A stretch of DNA of 64,000 nucleotides from Planctomycetota bacterium (lineage in GTDB: Bacteria; Planctomycetota; UBA1135; GCA-002686595), in NCBI GenBank assembly GCA_016712565.1, contig JADJQU010000003.1, positions 186,001 to 250,000 of the forward strand, in the 5' to 3' direction. A model generated the notes under the pieces. The model was not told the DNA's origin and ran no database searches. It saw only the letters and a program-made list of their open reading frames with translations. A program made the position numbers and the translations under genes. Of this stretch, positions 53,194-62,858 are shown one piece after another (positions within the stretch are counted from its first letter, which is position 1; every line of letters begins with the position of its first letter).

Positions 53194-55641
53194 TCAGCGC
53201 GAGTCGCGGCGTTCGGGATTCCCGGGCGGGACGCTGCCCGGTGGCGCGGCGGCGTCTTTTTCGAGCAGTCGTGCGCGGGCCCGCGGCAGCAGGATTTCAC
53301 TGACCTGCGGCCGGGGGCCGGGCATCACGTCCAGGGAGTTCTGGAAGTGCTGCACGGCGGCCGTGGGGTTGTCCTTGAGGTCCAATTCCAGCTCTCCGAG
53401 CGCCTGTTCCGCGTCGGCCCAGGACACCAGTAGCCGGTTCTTCTCGTCGGGTTTCAGGTCCGGCTGCTGGGAGCGTCCTTCGGCCATGCGCACGGCCCCC
53501 GAGAGCAGGCTCTCGGCCCGCTCGAGGTCCCGGCGCGTGTGCCGGATCGCGACCCGGGCGGCGTCCGCCGCCAGCCGCACGTCGAGGGGGTCGAGCTCGA
53601 CCGCCCGCAGCGAGTACTCCCAGCACTTCTCGAACCACGCGGCCGAGGCCTCTCGCCGCAGGCCGGCCTCGCGGGTGAACTTGGCGCGCTCCTTCTCGGT
53701 CCCGAAGTCGCGCTCGCGGGCCACGCCCGCCCAGCGGCGCAGGCGCTTGAGCTTCTGGGGGTCCTTGACCTCGCCGGCGGCGGCCTGCTCCAGCAGGGTC
53801 GCCTCCTCGGCCAGGGTGTCCGCGGCCTCCTTGGCGGCCTCGGCTGCGCCCCGTGCCTGCCGCCCATCGCCCGGAGATTCGCGGGCGAGCAGCGCGTGCA
53901 CCTCGGCGGCGGCCGAGAAGTTCTTGGCTTCGCGGTGCAGTGCGGCGATCCGCTCCAGGCCCGCGATGCCGTTCTGCACGCGCCCTGCCCAGCGCGGGTC
54001 CAGTCCCGCCGGATCCACGGCGATCTGTCGCGGCCCGACGTCGTTCATGGAAAGGAAGGCGATGCGCGCTTCCTCGAGCCGCCCGGCGGACACGAATCGC
54101 CAGCCTGCCAGGGAGCGGCACAGGGCCTCGTGACCCAGGCAGGCCGTCCCGTGGCGAGCGTCCAGTTCGCGCGCCCGGCGAAACCAGCGCTCGGCCTTGG
54201 TGAGCTGCTCGGTCTCGTTCTCGCATTCGGCGAGCAGCACGCCCGAGACCGAGGACTCGAAGTAGACCTGCGCCAGGTGCCAGTGAACCAGCGGCTGGTT
54301 GGGGAACTGCTCGCGCAATTCGCGGAAGAGGCGCAGCACCTCCTCGGGGCCGCCCAGGGCCGCCGCGGAACGGGCCGCCAGCTCGTGGAGCCGCGCGTCG
54401 GAGGGACTGGCTCCCAGGCCGCGCTTGGCCGTCTTCTCCGCCTCGTGGTGGTTCTCCACCTCCAGGTACAGCTCCGCGAGCCGCGCGAAGGCCAGCGCGT
54501 CGGTGGATTTTTCCTGCACGCGGCTGCGCAGGGCCCCGACCAGCTCCAGGAACAACTCCTCCGCCGCGGCCGGTTCCGCGCGACGCAGACCGCGCAGAAG
54601 GTCCATGCCCGCCTGGGCCAGCAGCACTTCGGCGGCCGGTTCCAGCGAGAGTCGCTCCTCGCGCCGCAGGGCGAGCTGGGCCAGGGCACGCCGAGCACAG
54701 TCGAGGGCCTCGCGGGGCTCGCCCAGGCCCCGGGCGGCCCGGCTTTGCCCCAGCAAGGAGGCCGGCGTCCCGCCCGCCCGCAGGAAGGCCTCGCGGGCCC
54801 CTCGCAGCAGGCGCTCTGTCTCCTCCGCGGGCCGCTCCCCGCGCGGCGGGGCTTCCGCCAGCAGCAGACGGACTTCACCCAGGGCCAGCAGCAGGTCCGG
54901 CTGCTCGGGCGTGAGTTCCAGGGCTCGCTTGAGCACCTCCAACTCCTCCTCGTAGCGCCCTTCGGCATGCAGGGTGCGCGCGCTGGACAGGGAGGGCAAC
55001 GCGCTCAGCCGCCCGCTGATGCGGCGCACGGCCTCGTAGTCGCGCTCGGCGACCGCGCGATCCAGCTGTTCCTCCAACTGACGCTGCTCGTCGCCCTGGC
55101 CCTGGGTTTCCGCGGCTTCCCCGACGATCGGGGCTGGGACCGACTCCCCCGGGGTCGAGGTCGTCGCCAGGGGGGGCTGCGGGGCGAGTTCCGCGACCGG
55201 CGTGGGGGGCGTGGGGAGGGGTGCACCGGTCTCCGGGGCGGCCTCGGGCTCGGACGCCGGGACGTCGCCCGCCTCCACGGGGATGGGCAGCTCCTGTTCG
55301 ACGGCAGGCTCCGCGGCCGGCGGGGTCGCCGAAGTGAGGGAACCCGGGTCCGGCGGCAGGGGGGACGGGGGCGAGGGAGTTTCCTCCACCTCTGGGTCCA
55401 TCGGCGGCAGGGTCGGCACGGCCCGGGGGTCCACGGGGCCGGTGGACTCGGATCTCTGGAGGAATGACCCGACCGGGTCCTCCCGCTCAACGGGTCCCAT
55501 GCCCGGAGGTCGGGCCTCCGGAAGCTCCGAGGTCGGGTGCGGATTCGCCAGGCCATCCGGCTCCAGTCCCGCGCCGTCGACCGGCCCTGCACGGCAAGCC
55601 GTTGATCCGAGGGCGAGGGCCGTCCACAGCAGGGCTTTCAT
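53194..55641 (-). CDS. TPR-repeat lipoprotein with Pro-rich linker
   Basis: An 815-residue protein. The signal ends in a STAC lipobox (Cys16). Residues ~20-180 are Pro/Glu/Ala-rich and likely disordered, spanning the periplasm. Residues ~190-800 are tandem TPR-like helices: EGRYEEELEVLKRALELTPEQPDLLLAL, EKTAKRGLGASPSDARLHELA, and others. It should be anchored by lipid and serve as an interaction platform. Transcribed divergently from the 1012-residue lipoprotein gene; the 228 bases between them hold the promoters. Confidence 0.82.
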   Translation of the reverse strand: MKALLWTALALGSTACRAGPVDGAGLEPDGLANPHPTSELPEARPPGMGPVEREDPVGSFLQRSESTGPVDPRAVPTLPPMDPEVEETPSPPSPLPPDPGSLTSATPPAAEPAVEQELPIPVEAGDVPASEPEAAPETGAPLPTPPTPVAELAPQPPLATTSTPGESVPAPIVGEAAETQGQGDEQRQLEEQLDRAVAERDYEAVRRISGRLSALPSLSSARTLHAEGRYEEELEVLKRALELTPEQPDLLLALGEVRLLLAEAPPRGERPAEETERLLRGAREAFLRAGGTPASLLGQSRAARGLGEPREALDCARRALAQLALRREERLSLEPAAEVLLAQAGMDLLRGLRRAEPAAAEELFLELVGALRSRVQEKSTDALAFARLAELYLEVENHHEAEKTAKRGLGASPSDARLHELAARSAAALGGPEEVLRLFRELREQFPNQPLVHWHLAQVYFESSVSGVLLAECENETEQLTKAERWFRRARELDARHGTACLGHEALCRSLAGWRFVSAGRLEEARIAFLSMNDVGPRQIAVDPAGLDPRWAGRVQNGIAGLERIAALHREAKNFSAAAEVHALLARESPGDGRQARGAAEAAKEAADTLAEEATLLEQAAAGEVKDPQKLKRLRRWAGVARERDFGTEKERAKFTREAGLRREASAAWFEKCWEYSLRAVELDPLDVRLAADAARVAIRHTRRDLERAESLLSGAVRMAEGRSQQPDLKPDEKNRLLVSWADAEQALGELELDLKDNPTAAVQHFQNSLDVMPGPRPQVSEILLPRARARLLEKDAAAPPGSVPPGNPERRDSR

Positions 55642-55869
55642 GGAGAGGGTCGCAGGGGGGAAGTCCGCCAGGTTCCGGCCCTGTCGCAGGCCCGCCCCGG
55701 ATCGGGAGTCTAGCCTCGGCGGCCGGCGGCTTCATGGGCCAGACCTCGCGCGGGCGCCCGATCGCGGTCCAACCGCCCTGCCTCGGGGAAGAAGGCGCCG
55801 CGGTCGTCGTCCTGGGCAGGAGGCCGCGGGTAGAGTGAGGCCGCCTCGTCGAACCGCCGCCACCCACCC

Positions 55870-58800
55870 ATGAGAGAACCCGCACGCTCCGGAGCGCCGC
55901 TCGCGCCGCGCTCCACTGCCGGCATCGTCCTGCTGGCCCTGGCCGCCATGGCGGCCTTCCCGGCCTGCGACAACCCGGCCTGCGTGTTCGGCCCCGACGG
56001 CTGCGCCGGCACGGCCTCGGGTGCCACCGGTGACGTGCCGGCCACCGTGCCCGCCGACCACCAGTGGATCGAGCTGGCCGATCCGACGATCACGGCGCGC
56101 ATCCCCAACTCGCTTTCGGTCACGCTGCACCCGGATTCGCCCGTGGCCCTGGTCTTCAGCGAGAGCCTGTCGGCCGCCTCCTTGTCCGGCGCCCTGCGCC
56201 TGGAAGTGGCCGGAAGCGGCGGCTTCGGCGCGCCCGTGTTGATCGCCACCTCCCTGGTGGCCGACGGCCGCGTCCTCGTGGTGTTGCCGGCCCAGCCGCT
56301 GACCCTGGGCAGCACCTATGACTTGGTGTGGAGCGACGACGCGGAGCCGGCGGACTTGCAGGGCCAACTGCTCGAGATCCCCGAGGATCGCGTCGCGGGC
56401 AGTTTCAAAGTGGCGACCACCCAGCCCGCCACCGTGCGCCTGCTCGGGGCCTTCCCCGCCGACCTCTCGATCAACCAGAGCGGCGTGGGCGAATTCGTGG
56501 CGCTCTTCGACCGACGCCTCAACGTGCAGACGGTCACCGCCACCTCCTTCGACTTCAAGGTCGGCGGCGTCGAGCCGGCCTTCGATCCCCTGGCCACTCC
56601 GGTGAGCGTGACCTCCGGGGCGAGCACCACGAGCGACACGCGGGCCTTCCGCTGGCGCAGCATCGACGGCGCGGGCAACGCGGCGCCCCTGGGGCCGGGT
56701 CTGCAGGTGGACTGCTCGCTTTCGCCCGTGGGCAGCAAGATCGCGGCGGTCGACACGTCGCTGCTCGCGCCCGTGCACACGCGCTACAGCGTGGCGTCGG
56801 TTTCGCCCGCGCTTTCGGCCGTGATCGCCTCGCTGCCCAGCGACGCGGTGGGGCTGGACAACCTGACCGGGCCCGCGACCCTGGATCTCCAGGTGGACCT
56901 GACCAGCGTCCAGGACGGCGACCGCCTGGGCCTGTTCCTGTTCGGCAACTCCGTGGGCACCGACCCCAAGCGCATCGCCCTGTTTCGCGAGCTGTCGCTC
57001 TCCGCGCCCGCCCTGGTGGTCCACGTGGGGGAGGACATCGTCGACCTGGCCACGGATCAGGATCTCGGCCGCCTCGCCGACGGAACCCTGGACATCGCCG
57101 TGCGCCTGCAGCGCGGTTCCGTGGTCACGCCCCTGCGTCGCCTGGACGCGGACCTCTCGGTCGCCGGCCTGCAGAGTCTGCTGCTGGACCTGACGCGGCC
57201 GACCCTGACGGGCCTGGGCACCAGCGGCACCAACAAGACCTCCTTCCGTTCCGATCTGGGGGACTTTTCCCTGGTGGGCCGGGCCAGTGAGCGCATTCGC
57301 GCCGTGGAGGTGAGCACGCTGCTTGGAAACAACGGCACCGTGCCCGCGGTGGTCGGAAGCACCCCCCAGGGGCTGTTCGTGGCCGCGCCGGTGCTGCTGG
57401 GCAACCTGACGCCGGCACAACTCCCGCTGGCCTTCGACGCCCAGATCTACGACAACGCCCTCAATGCCGCGGCGACGCCGATCACGGCCACGTTCACCCA
57501 GGTCGGGGCCTCCGGGCCCGGGGCGGCCCTGCCCGGCCCCACGATCGACGTGGAGGTCTTCGACGCCGCCACCCTGGCGCCCATCGCCGCCGCCCTGGTC
57601 ATGGTGCACGAGGACTCGGGCGGGCTCGTGCTGCCGGTGGACGCCCAACTGACCCTCGCCACGGGCCAGGTGACCTTGGCCGCGGGCCTGGCCGGGGAGA
57701 CCCTCGTCACCGTGGATGCGGCGGGATACGACCTGTTCACCTTCGAGGACGTTCCCACGGACCGTCTCTCGATCCCCCTGGTGCGCACGGGGACCCTGCC
57801 CTCCACCGTCGGCGGCACCGCCGGCTCGGCCGACGACGACTTCGACCAATTCGACCGCTCGATCGTCGACAGCCGCCGCAACCTGCTCTCCGAGCCCCTG
57901 ATTCCGGTGGGCGGTTGCGTGTTCAATCCCCAGTCCCAGGCGTTCGAGTGCGCCTTCGGGCCGGCGGTGATCCGCCCCAACCTCCTGGGGGCTGCCTCGC
58001 TCCTGGCGGTGGAAATTCCGCCCTCGGAGCTGAACTACAACGTCGTGACCTTCCTGCGGGGATTCCAGATCGGGATCCCCGTGGCCCCAGCGCTGCCCGG
58101 GGCCCTGAGTTCCCTCAAGCTGGTCACCACCGCGCTGCTGGACGATCCGGCCGTGGTTCCGGAGGAGCGGGCCATCGACGGCCCGAGCCTCAACCTGAAC
58201 CTGGGTTCGGTCACCGGCGTGGCCTTGGGCTCGCTCTCCGGGGCCCCGCGGATCCTGGTGGAGGCCCGGGTGCGCGGAGTGCCCGGCTCCACGGCCGTGG
58301 GGCAGGGCGTGGCCTTCGACCAGGGGGGCAACGTCTGGCGCGTGCGCTCGGCCTATCCCGGCGCCGTGGACGGCATCGCCGACACGCTCCAGGACCTGCT
58401 GGGCAAGCTGGTCCAGGACGGCGTGATCGACCCCGATCTGCAGCTTTCCTGCGAGATCCGCGACACCCTGGGCGCCCGGGCCGGTCGCCGCCCGCGCCTC
58501 TCCCAACTGGGCGCCAATCTGGCCCCGATCTCGGCCCCCACGATCGTGTCGCCGCTGCCCGGGGCGGGCACCGGCGGGGCGACCTTCGACCTGACCTTCA
58601 GCAACGCCATCCCGGACTCCGCGGGCACCCCCGGCCTGTACCGGGCCACCCTCCAGGCGGGCGCCAGCGGGCGGCGCTGGACCCTTTGGCGGCCGGACCT
58701 GAACAATGCCTCGGGCGCCACGCGGACGATCCACGTGCCCGACCTGGCGGCGCTGGCGGGCACGGCCCTGCCCGACGGGCCGATCACGGCGCAGGTGGAG

Positions 58801-58908
58801 GCCTTCGGGTATGCCGGATTCACGGCCTCGGACTTCCATTGGAGCGACCTGGAGCGCGAGTACGACGCCTTCTCGGCCGGCGTCCCCGTGGGATTCACGC
58901 AACCCTGA
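55870..58908 (+). CDS. Large secreted protein, probably lipid-anchored, with Ig-like repeats
   Basis: A 1012-residue protein with a hydrophobic signal ending FPAC (Cys33), a non-canonical lipobox. The next 300 residues hold two segments of Big_5/SbsA style (VALVFSESLSAASLSGALRLEV with GSTYDLVW; ALFDRRLNVQTVTATSFDFKV). A PLVMVHEDSG carboxypeptidase-regulatory-like repeat lies near 575-640 (TIDVEVFDAATLAPIAAALVMV, ending AAGYDLFTF). No catalytic residues identified. Likely a cell-surface or outer-membrane structural protein of a type common in planctomycetes. Confidence 0.75.
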   Translation: MREPARSGAPLAPRSTAGIVLLALAAMAAFPACDNPACVFGPDGCAGTASGATGDVPATVPADHQWIELADPTITARIPNSLSVTLHPDSPVALVFSESLSAASLSGALRLEVAGSGGFGAPVLIATSLVADGRVLVVLPAQPLTLGSTYDLVWSDDAEPADLQGQLLEIPEDRVAGSFKVATTQPATVRLLGAFPADLSINQSGVGEFVALFDRRLNVQTVTATSFDFKVGGVEPAFDPLATPVSVTSGASTTSDTRAFRWRSIDGAGNAAPLGPGLQVDCSLSPVGSKIAAVDTSLLAPVHTRYSVASVSPALSAVIASLPSDAVGLDNLTGPATLDLQVDLTSVQDGDRLGLFLFGNSVGTDPKRIALFRELSLSAPALVVHVGEDIVDLATDQDLGRLADGTLDIAVRLQRGSVVTPLRRLDADLSVAGLQSLLLDLTRPTLTGLGTSGTNKTSFRSDLGDFSLVGRASERIRAVEVSTLLGNNGTVPAVVGSTPQGLFVAAPVLLGNLTPAQLPLAFDAQIYDNALNAAATPITATFTQVGASGPGAALPGPTIDVEVFDAATLAPIAAALVMVHEDSGGLVLPVDAQLTLATGQVTLAAGLAGETLVTVDAAGYDLFTFEDVPTDRLSIPLVRTGTLPSTVGGTAGSADDDFDQFDRSIVDSRRNLLSEPLIPVGGCVFNPQSQAFECAFGPAVIRPNLLGAASLLAVEIPPSELNYNVVTFLRGFQIGIPVAPALPGALSSLKLVTTALLDDPAVVPEERAIDGPSLNLNLGSVTGVALGSLSGAPRILVEARVRGVPGSTAVGQGVAFDQGGNVWRVRSAYPGAVDGIADTLQDLLGKLVQDGVIDPDLQLSCEIRDTLGARAGRRPRLSQLGANLAPISAPTIVSPLPGAGTGGATFDLTFSNAIPDSAGTPGLYRATLQAGASGRRWTLWRPDLNNASGATRTIHVPDLAALAGTALPDGPITAQVEAFGYAGFTASDFHWSDLEREYDAFSAGVPVGFTQP

Positions 58909-59089
58909 ACGTCGGTCCGGGACGGTTTTCCACGGGAATTCTGGGCTCCCGCGACGCTAGAATCCGCCTCCGTCGGCGCCGAACCGCTCGCCTCCTCGGC
59001 CGGGCGCCGCGCCATTCGACCGCAGACTCGACGCCCGGTGGCGTCGCAGTCCGGCCGCCAGTCGGCTCAGATGGGTCCGGGGGGAAGCG

Positions 59090-59713
59090 ATGGATTCGAT
59101 GCACGAGAAACAACTGGTTCGACTCGCCCCGCTGTTCCTTGCCGTCCTTGCCCTCCTTGCAACGACGGCCGCCCTTTCGTCCTGCGGTCCCACGCGTCCG
59201 CCGCGCGGCATCGACAATCCCGACTTGGTCACGGGTTCGCTGACGCAGGCGAATCCGCTCGACATCGTCGTGATGCCGATCCAGAACAACACCGGCCGCG
59301 CGAATCTGCCGCTGGCCGAGTTGCGCAAGGAATTCCACGCCGGCCTGATTCGCCAGCGCTACAGCCCCCTGGCCCTGGAGTACGTCGACCAGAAGACGGT
59401 CGAGGCCTCCTACGCGCCGGGCGCACTGGACGAGCAGGCGATCCTGCAGGTGATCATCAACAACTGGGACGACTCCCAGGTGCGCACGATGTCGCGCCTG
59501 CAGATCCAGGGCGAGGTGTACCTGCTGGATCCGAAGAACCCTGACCCGCGCCAACCGCTGTGGGGGGGCAAGGTGGACCGTCGCGTGGACCTGACCCAGA
59601 GCGCGACCACCATCGCCAATCCCAAGGCCTTCACCGATCTGGCGGTCAAGACCTTCGCGGCCGACGTGCTGGCGTCGCTGCCGCCGCGCAATCCAGAGCG
59701 CACCTCCCCCTGA
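59090..59713 (+). CDS. Lipoprotein, possibly GNA1162/DUF799-like
   Basis: A 207-residue protein with a hydrophobic signal and an ALSSC lipobox (Cys32). The mature part has DIVVMPIQNNTGRANL, a helix, AILQVIINNWDDSQV and QIQGEVYLLDPKNPDPRQPLWGGKVDRR. The order (P-x-x-N-x-[ST] strand; helix; I-x-x-W; long strands ending L-W-x-G) resembles GNA1162-like lipoproteins of the TolB-N-like group, but the match is weak. An alternative ATG lies at 59099. The preceding 181 bases contain no gene. Confidence 0.68.
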   Translation: MDSMHEKQLVRLAPLFLAVLALLATTAALSSCGPTRPPRGIDNPDLVTGSLTQANPLDIVVMPIQNNTGRANLPLAELRKEFHAGLIRQRYSPLALEYVDQKTVEASYAPGALDEQAILQVIINNWDDSQVRTMSRLQIQGEVYLLDPKNPDPRQPLWGGKVDRRVDLTQSATTIANPKAFTDLAVKTFAADVLASLPPRNPERTSP

Positions 59714-59854
59714 TCCTGGCTCGCGCCGGGCGGGCCCCTCGCCCGGCCCGGGCCCGCCTGGGGCTGCTTCCAGCGCCTCCGTCTCGGGGGGGCCCGGCGC
59801 CGCCGATCACGGGCGAGGGCAGCCCCGTCGATCCGGCCGGAAACAGGCGCCGGC

Positions 59855-59922
59855 GAGGGCGCCAGAGGGCGCCAGGGCGCCACAGGGCGCCACAGGGCGC
59901 CCGAGTGCGCCCGAGGGCGTGT
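59855..59922. repeat. Imperfect 10-bp tandem repeat
   Basis: Units GAGGGCGCCA at 59855-59864 and 59865-59874 are identical. Later units (GGGCGCCACA and GGGCGCCCGA types) keep a ten-base period through 59922. GGCGCC palindromes recur in each unit. Possible slippage-prone spacer upstream of rpsO; no function can be assigned. Confidence 0.7.
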
Positions 59923-60137
59923 GGAGGGCCCCTGGCCCGGCTTCGTATTGTCCCCTGGGGCAGTGCCCTGTATCCTGCTCGCCTCTCGAAGCTCCCCACC
60001 TTCCTGCCCGGCGGGAGGGGAGTCGACAGCGGGGCGGGGCCTTGGCTCCGCCGCGAACCGCGCACCCCTCTCTGGAGATCCTTCCCCTGGAGAGCGGGCA
60101 AGTGGCAACTGGCCTGCCGGGCATGAACCGTTGAACC

Positions 60138-60143
60138 AAGGAG
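60138..60143 (+). promoter_or_regulatory. Ribosome-binding site that fixes the rpsO start
   Basis: AAGGAG directly abuts the first ATG (60144), which leaves no spacer, and sits six bases before the second ATG (60150). The second ATG is therefore the likely start and gives an 89-residue S15, the canonical length. Confidence 0.8.
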
Positions 60144-60149
60144 ATGGCC

Positions 60150-60419
60150 ATGGCCATCACGGCGACCCGCAAGGCCGAGCTCATCAAGGAGTTCGCGCTC
60201 ACCCCCGGCGACACGGGGTCCCCCGAAGTGCAGATCGCGCTCCTCTCGGAGGAGATCAAGAGCCTCACCGAGCACCTCAAGGTGCACAAGAAGGACTACA
60301 CCTCCCGTCGGGGTCTGCTCCTGATGGTCGGTGCGCGCTCCAAGCTGCTCAAGTTCCTGCGCAACCGCACCCCCGACCGCTACCAGATCGTTCTGCAGCG
60401 GCTGGGCCTGCGGCGCTGA
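60150..60419 (+). CDS. rpsO: 30S ribosomal protein S15
   Basis: An 89-residue protein with the S15 signature: AITATRKAELIKEFALTPGDTGSPEVQIALL, LTEHLKVHKKDYTSRRGLLLMV and KLLKFLRNRTPDRYQIVLQRLGLR. It binds 16S rRNA in the central domain and nucleates platform assembly. Followed by pnp, the same order as in E. coli and many other bacteria. Confidence 0.98.
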   Translation: MAITATRKAELIKEFALTPGDTGSPEVQIALLSEEIKSLTEHLKVHKKDYTSRRGLLLMVGARSKLLKFLRNRTPDRYQIVLQRLGLRR

Positions 60420-60471
60420 TCGCCGCGGCGGCGCGCCCCACCTCAGGGCGGCACGTCGAGGCGCGACACGT

Positions 60472-60508
60472 CGAACCCGGCCGGGCCTGCTGGCCTCGAC
60501 CGGGTTCG
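60472..60508 (+). promoter_or_regulatory. Hairpin between rpsO and pnp
   Basis: A perfect nine-base stem (60472-60480 with 60500-60508) with a smaller GGCC/GGCC stem inside. In E. coli the rpsO-pnp gap carries a hairpin cut by RNase III that starts autoregulation of pnp. Position and shape are compatible with that role, but homology is not implied. No T-run follows, so it is probably not a terminator. Confidence 0.5.
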
Positions 60509-60610
60509 CGCGCTTCGCGCCCACGGCCCTGACCGCGCGGCCCCGGCCGCGCACACCCGCACACAGAACGAAGTACGAGAAACCAGAGACCTCAAGGAAA
60601 CGCAATCGAC

Positions 60611-62749
60611 ATGACTTTCAGCACCTATGCGCGCGTGCAGCGCGAAATCGCCGGCCACCTCATCACCCTCGAAACGGGACAAGTGGCCCGCCAGGCTCTC
60701 GGCAGCGTGATCGCCACCATGGGCGAGACCAAGGTCTTCGCCGCCGTGGCGCAGGGCCCGGCCCGAGCCGACCAGGACTTCTTCCCCCTGACGGTGGACT
60801 ACCGCGAGAAGACCGAGGCCGCGGGCAAGATCCCCGGCGGCTTTTTCAAGCGCGAGGGCCGTCCGACCAACAAGGAAATCCTGACCATGCGGCTCACGGA
60901 TCGTTCGATCCGTCCGCTGTTCACCGAGGGCTTCAAGGACGAAGTCCAGGTCATGAGCCACGCGCTGTGCTACGACGGCGTCTACAACGCCGACGTGCTC
61001 AGCATGATCGCCGCCTTCGCGGCCGTGCACATCTCCGGCCTGCCCTTCCACGGCGCCATGGGCGCGGTGCGCATCGGCCATCTGGACGGCCGCCTCGTGG
61101 CCTATCCGCCGGACGATCGCCGTCGCGAAGAGTCGCGGCTCGACCTGGTGGTCGCCGGCCACCGCGACGCGATCTGCATGGTCGAGGCCAGCGCCAAGCA
61201 GCTCTCCGAGAGCGAGATGATCGACGCGCTCGAAATGGCGCACCAGATCATCAAGGAGATCGCCGACCTGGCCGACGAGCTGTGCAAGCAGGCCGGGAAG
61301 CCGCGCCAGACGTTCAAGCTGCCCGAGGGCGACGCCGAGCTCGAGCGCACCGTGGCGGGCTACCACGCGGACCTCAAGGCCGTGATCTTCACGCCCGGCA
61401 AGCACGAGCGCCAGGAGGCCATCGCCAGGATCTCCGACGCCTGCGTCAATTCGCTGGTCTCCTCGATCGGCGACCCGGCCCAGAAGGCCGCGCGCACCAA
61501 GGCGGCCAAGGCGGCCTTCGGCGACCTGATCTACAAGGTCGAGCGCGAGTGCATCCTGGAGGGCAAGCGCGCCGACGGCCGCTCGACCGTCGACATCCGC
61601 GAAATCACCATCGTCCCGAACTTCGTCCCGCGCCAGCACGGCTCGACGCTGTTCACGCGCGGTGAAACCCAGGCGCTGGTGAGCGTCACCCTCGGCACGC
61701 CGGACGACGAGCAGATCATCGACGGCATCGACACCGAGTACCGCAAGCACTTCTACCTGCACTACAACTTCCCGCCCTACTCCGTGGGCGAGACGCGCCG
61801 ACTGGCCGGCCCCGGCCGGCGTGAAATCGGCCACGGCATGCTGGCGGAGCGCGCCCTGCAGGCGGTGCTGCCGCCCAAGGAGCGCTTCCCGTACACCCTG
61901 CGCATCGTCTCGGACATCACCGAGTCGAACGGCAGCTCCTCGATGGCCTCGGTCTGCGGCGGCTGCCTGTCGCTGATGCTGGCCGGCGTGCCGATCTCCC
62001 AGCCGGTGGCGGGCATCGCCATGGGCCTCGTCTGCGACGGCGAGCGCTACGCGATCCTCTCCGACATCCTCGGCTCGGAGGACCACCACGGCGACATGGA
62101 CTTCAAGGTCGCCGGCTCGGGCGTGGGCATCACGGCGCTGCAGATGGACATCAAGGTCAAGGGCGTCACGCGCTCGATGCTCGAACTGGCCCTGGAGCAG
62201 GCGCGCGTCGGCCGCAAGCACATCCTGCGCAAGATGCTGGATGTCGTCTCGCGTCCGTCCGAGCAGATCTCCCAGTTCGCGCCGCGCATGGAGAACGTGC
62301 GCATCCCGTCCGAGAAGATCGGCTACCTGATCGGGCCGGGCGGTCGCAACATCAAGGCCATGCAGGAGCTGTACAAGGTCCGCATCTCGATCGTGGACGA
62401 CACCGGCAACGTGCAAGTGGCCGGCATCGACCGCGTCAAGGTCCAGGCCTGCATCGACGCGATCAAGTCGATGACCGACACTCCGAAGATCGGCACGCGC
62501 TACACGGGCACGGTCAAGAGCGTCAAGGACTTCGGCGCGTTCATCGAGATCCTGCCCGGCGTGGAAGGCCTGTGCCACATCTCCGAGCTCGACATGGGCT
62601 ACATCAACCGCGTCATCGACGTGGTGCAGGTGGGCGACAGCATCGAAGTGGAGATCATCAACGTCGACGATCGGGGCAAGATCAAGCTCTCGCGCAAGGC
62701 GATCCTGATCTCCCGCGGTGAAGGCGCCGAGGCGCCCGTGGCGCCCTAG
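60611..62749 (+). CDS. pnp: Polyribonucleotide nucleotidyltransferase (PNPase)
   Basis: A 712-residue 3'-5' phosphorolytic exoribonuclease of the RNA degradosome. Two RNase PH domains flank a helical domain: FFPLTVDYREKTEAAGKIPGGFFKREGRP in the first, and TLFTRGETQALVSVTLG with ESNGSSSMASVCGG and GDMDFKVAGSG in the second. A KH domain (YLIGPGGRNIKAMQE) and an S1 domain (GTRYTGTVKSVKDFGAFIEILPGVEGLCHISEL) complete it. Length and order are normal. Followed by a strong hairpin terminator. Confidence 0.98.
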   Translation: MTFSTYARVQREIAGHLITLETGQVARQALGSVIATMGETKVFAAVAQGPARADQDFFPLTVDYREKTEAAGKIPGGFFKREGRPTNKEILTMRLTDRSIRPLFTEGFKDEVQVMSHALCYDGVYNADVLSMIAAFAAVHISGLPFHGAMGAVRIGHLDGRLVAYPPDDRRREESRLDLVVAGHRDAICMVEASAKQLSESEMIDALEMAHQIIKEIADLADELCKQAGKPRQTFKLPEGDAELERTVAGYHADLKAVIFTPGKHERQEAIARISDACVNSLVSSIGDPAQKAARTKAAKAAFGDLIYKVERECILEGKRADGRSTVDIREITIVPNFVPRQHGSTLFTRGETQALVSVTLGTPDDEQIIDGIDTEYRKHFYLHYNFPPYSVGETRRLAGPGRREIGHGMLAERALQAVLPPKERFPYTLRIVSDITESNGSSSMASVCGGCLSLMLAGVPISQPVAGIAMGLVCDGERYAILSDILGSEDHHGDMDFKVAGSGVGITALQMDIKVKGVTRSMLELALEQARVGRKHILRKMLDVVSRPSEQISQFAPRMENVRIPSEKIGYLIGPGGRNIKAMQELYKVRISIVDDTGNVQVAGIDRVKVQACIDAIKSMTDTPKIGTRYTGTVKSVKDFGAFIEILPGVEGLCHISELDMGYINRVIDVVQVGDSIEVEIINVDDRGKIKLSRKAILISRGEGAEAPVAP

Positions 62750-62777
62750 ACCGGGCACGTCACCCGGCCCCGACCGG

Positions 62778-62830
62778 CTCCGCCGCTTTCGCCCACCCCC
62801 TTGTCCCGGTGGGGGCCGAAAGCGGCGGAG
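62778..62830 (+). terminator. Terminator hairpin after pnp
   Basis: A perfect 14-base stem (62778-62791 with 62817-62830) with a further CCCAC/GTGGG pairing inside. It begins 28 bases after the pnp stop. The downstream tract is TCGTTCCT, weakly T-rich. It likely ends the rpsO-pnp transcript. Confidence 0.75.
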
Positions 62831-62858
62831 TCGTTCCTGCCTCGCTACGATTGCCGCC

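Larger units (their letters stand above)
59714..60149. other. Intergenic leader of rpsO with 10-bp GC-rich repeats
   Basis: 436 bases without a supportable gene. From about 59855 to 59922 a ten-base unit close to GAGGGCGCCA recurs about six or seven times, increasingly degenerate. After it comes a run (~59940-59990) that includes TTGTCCCC and TATCCTG and may hold the rpsO-pnp promoter. Open frames on both strands here have no homology that I can see. Confidence 0.6.
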
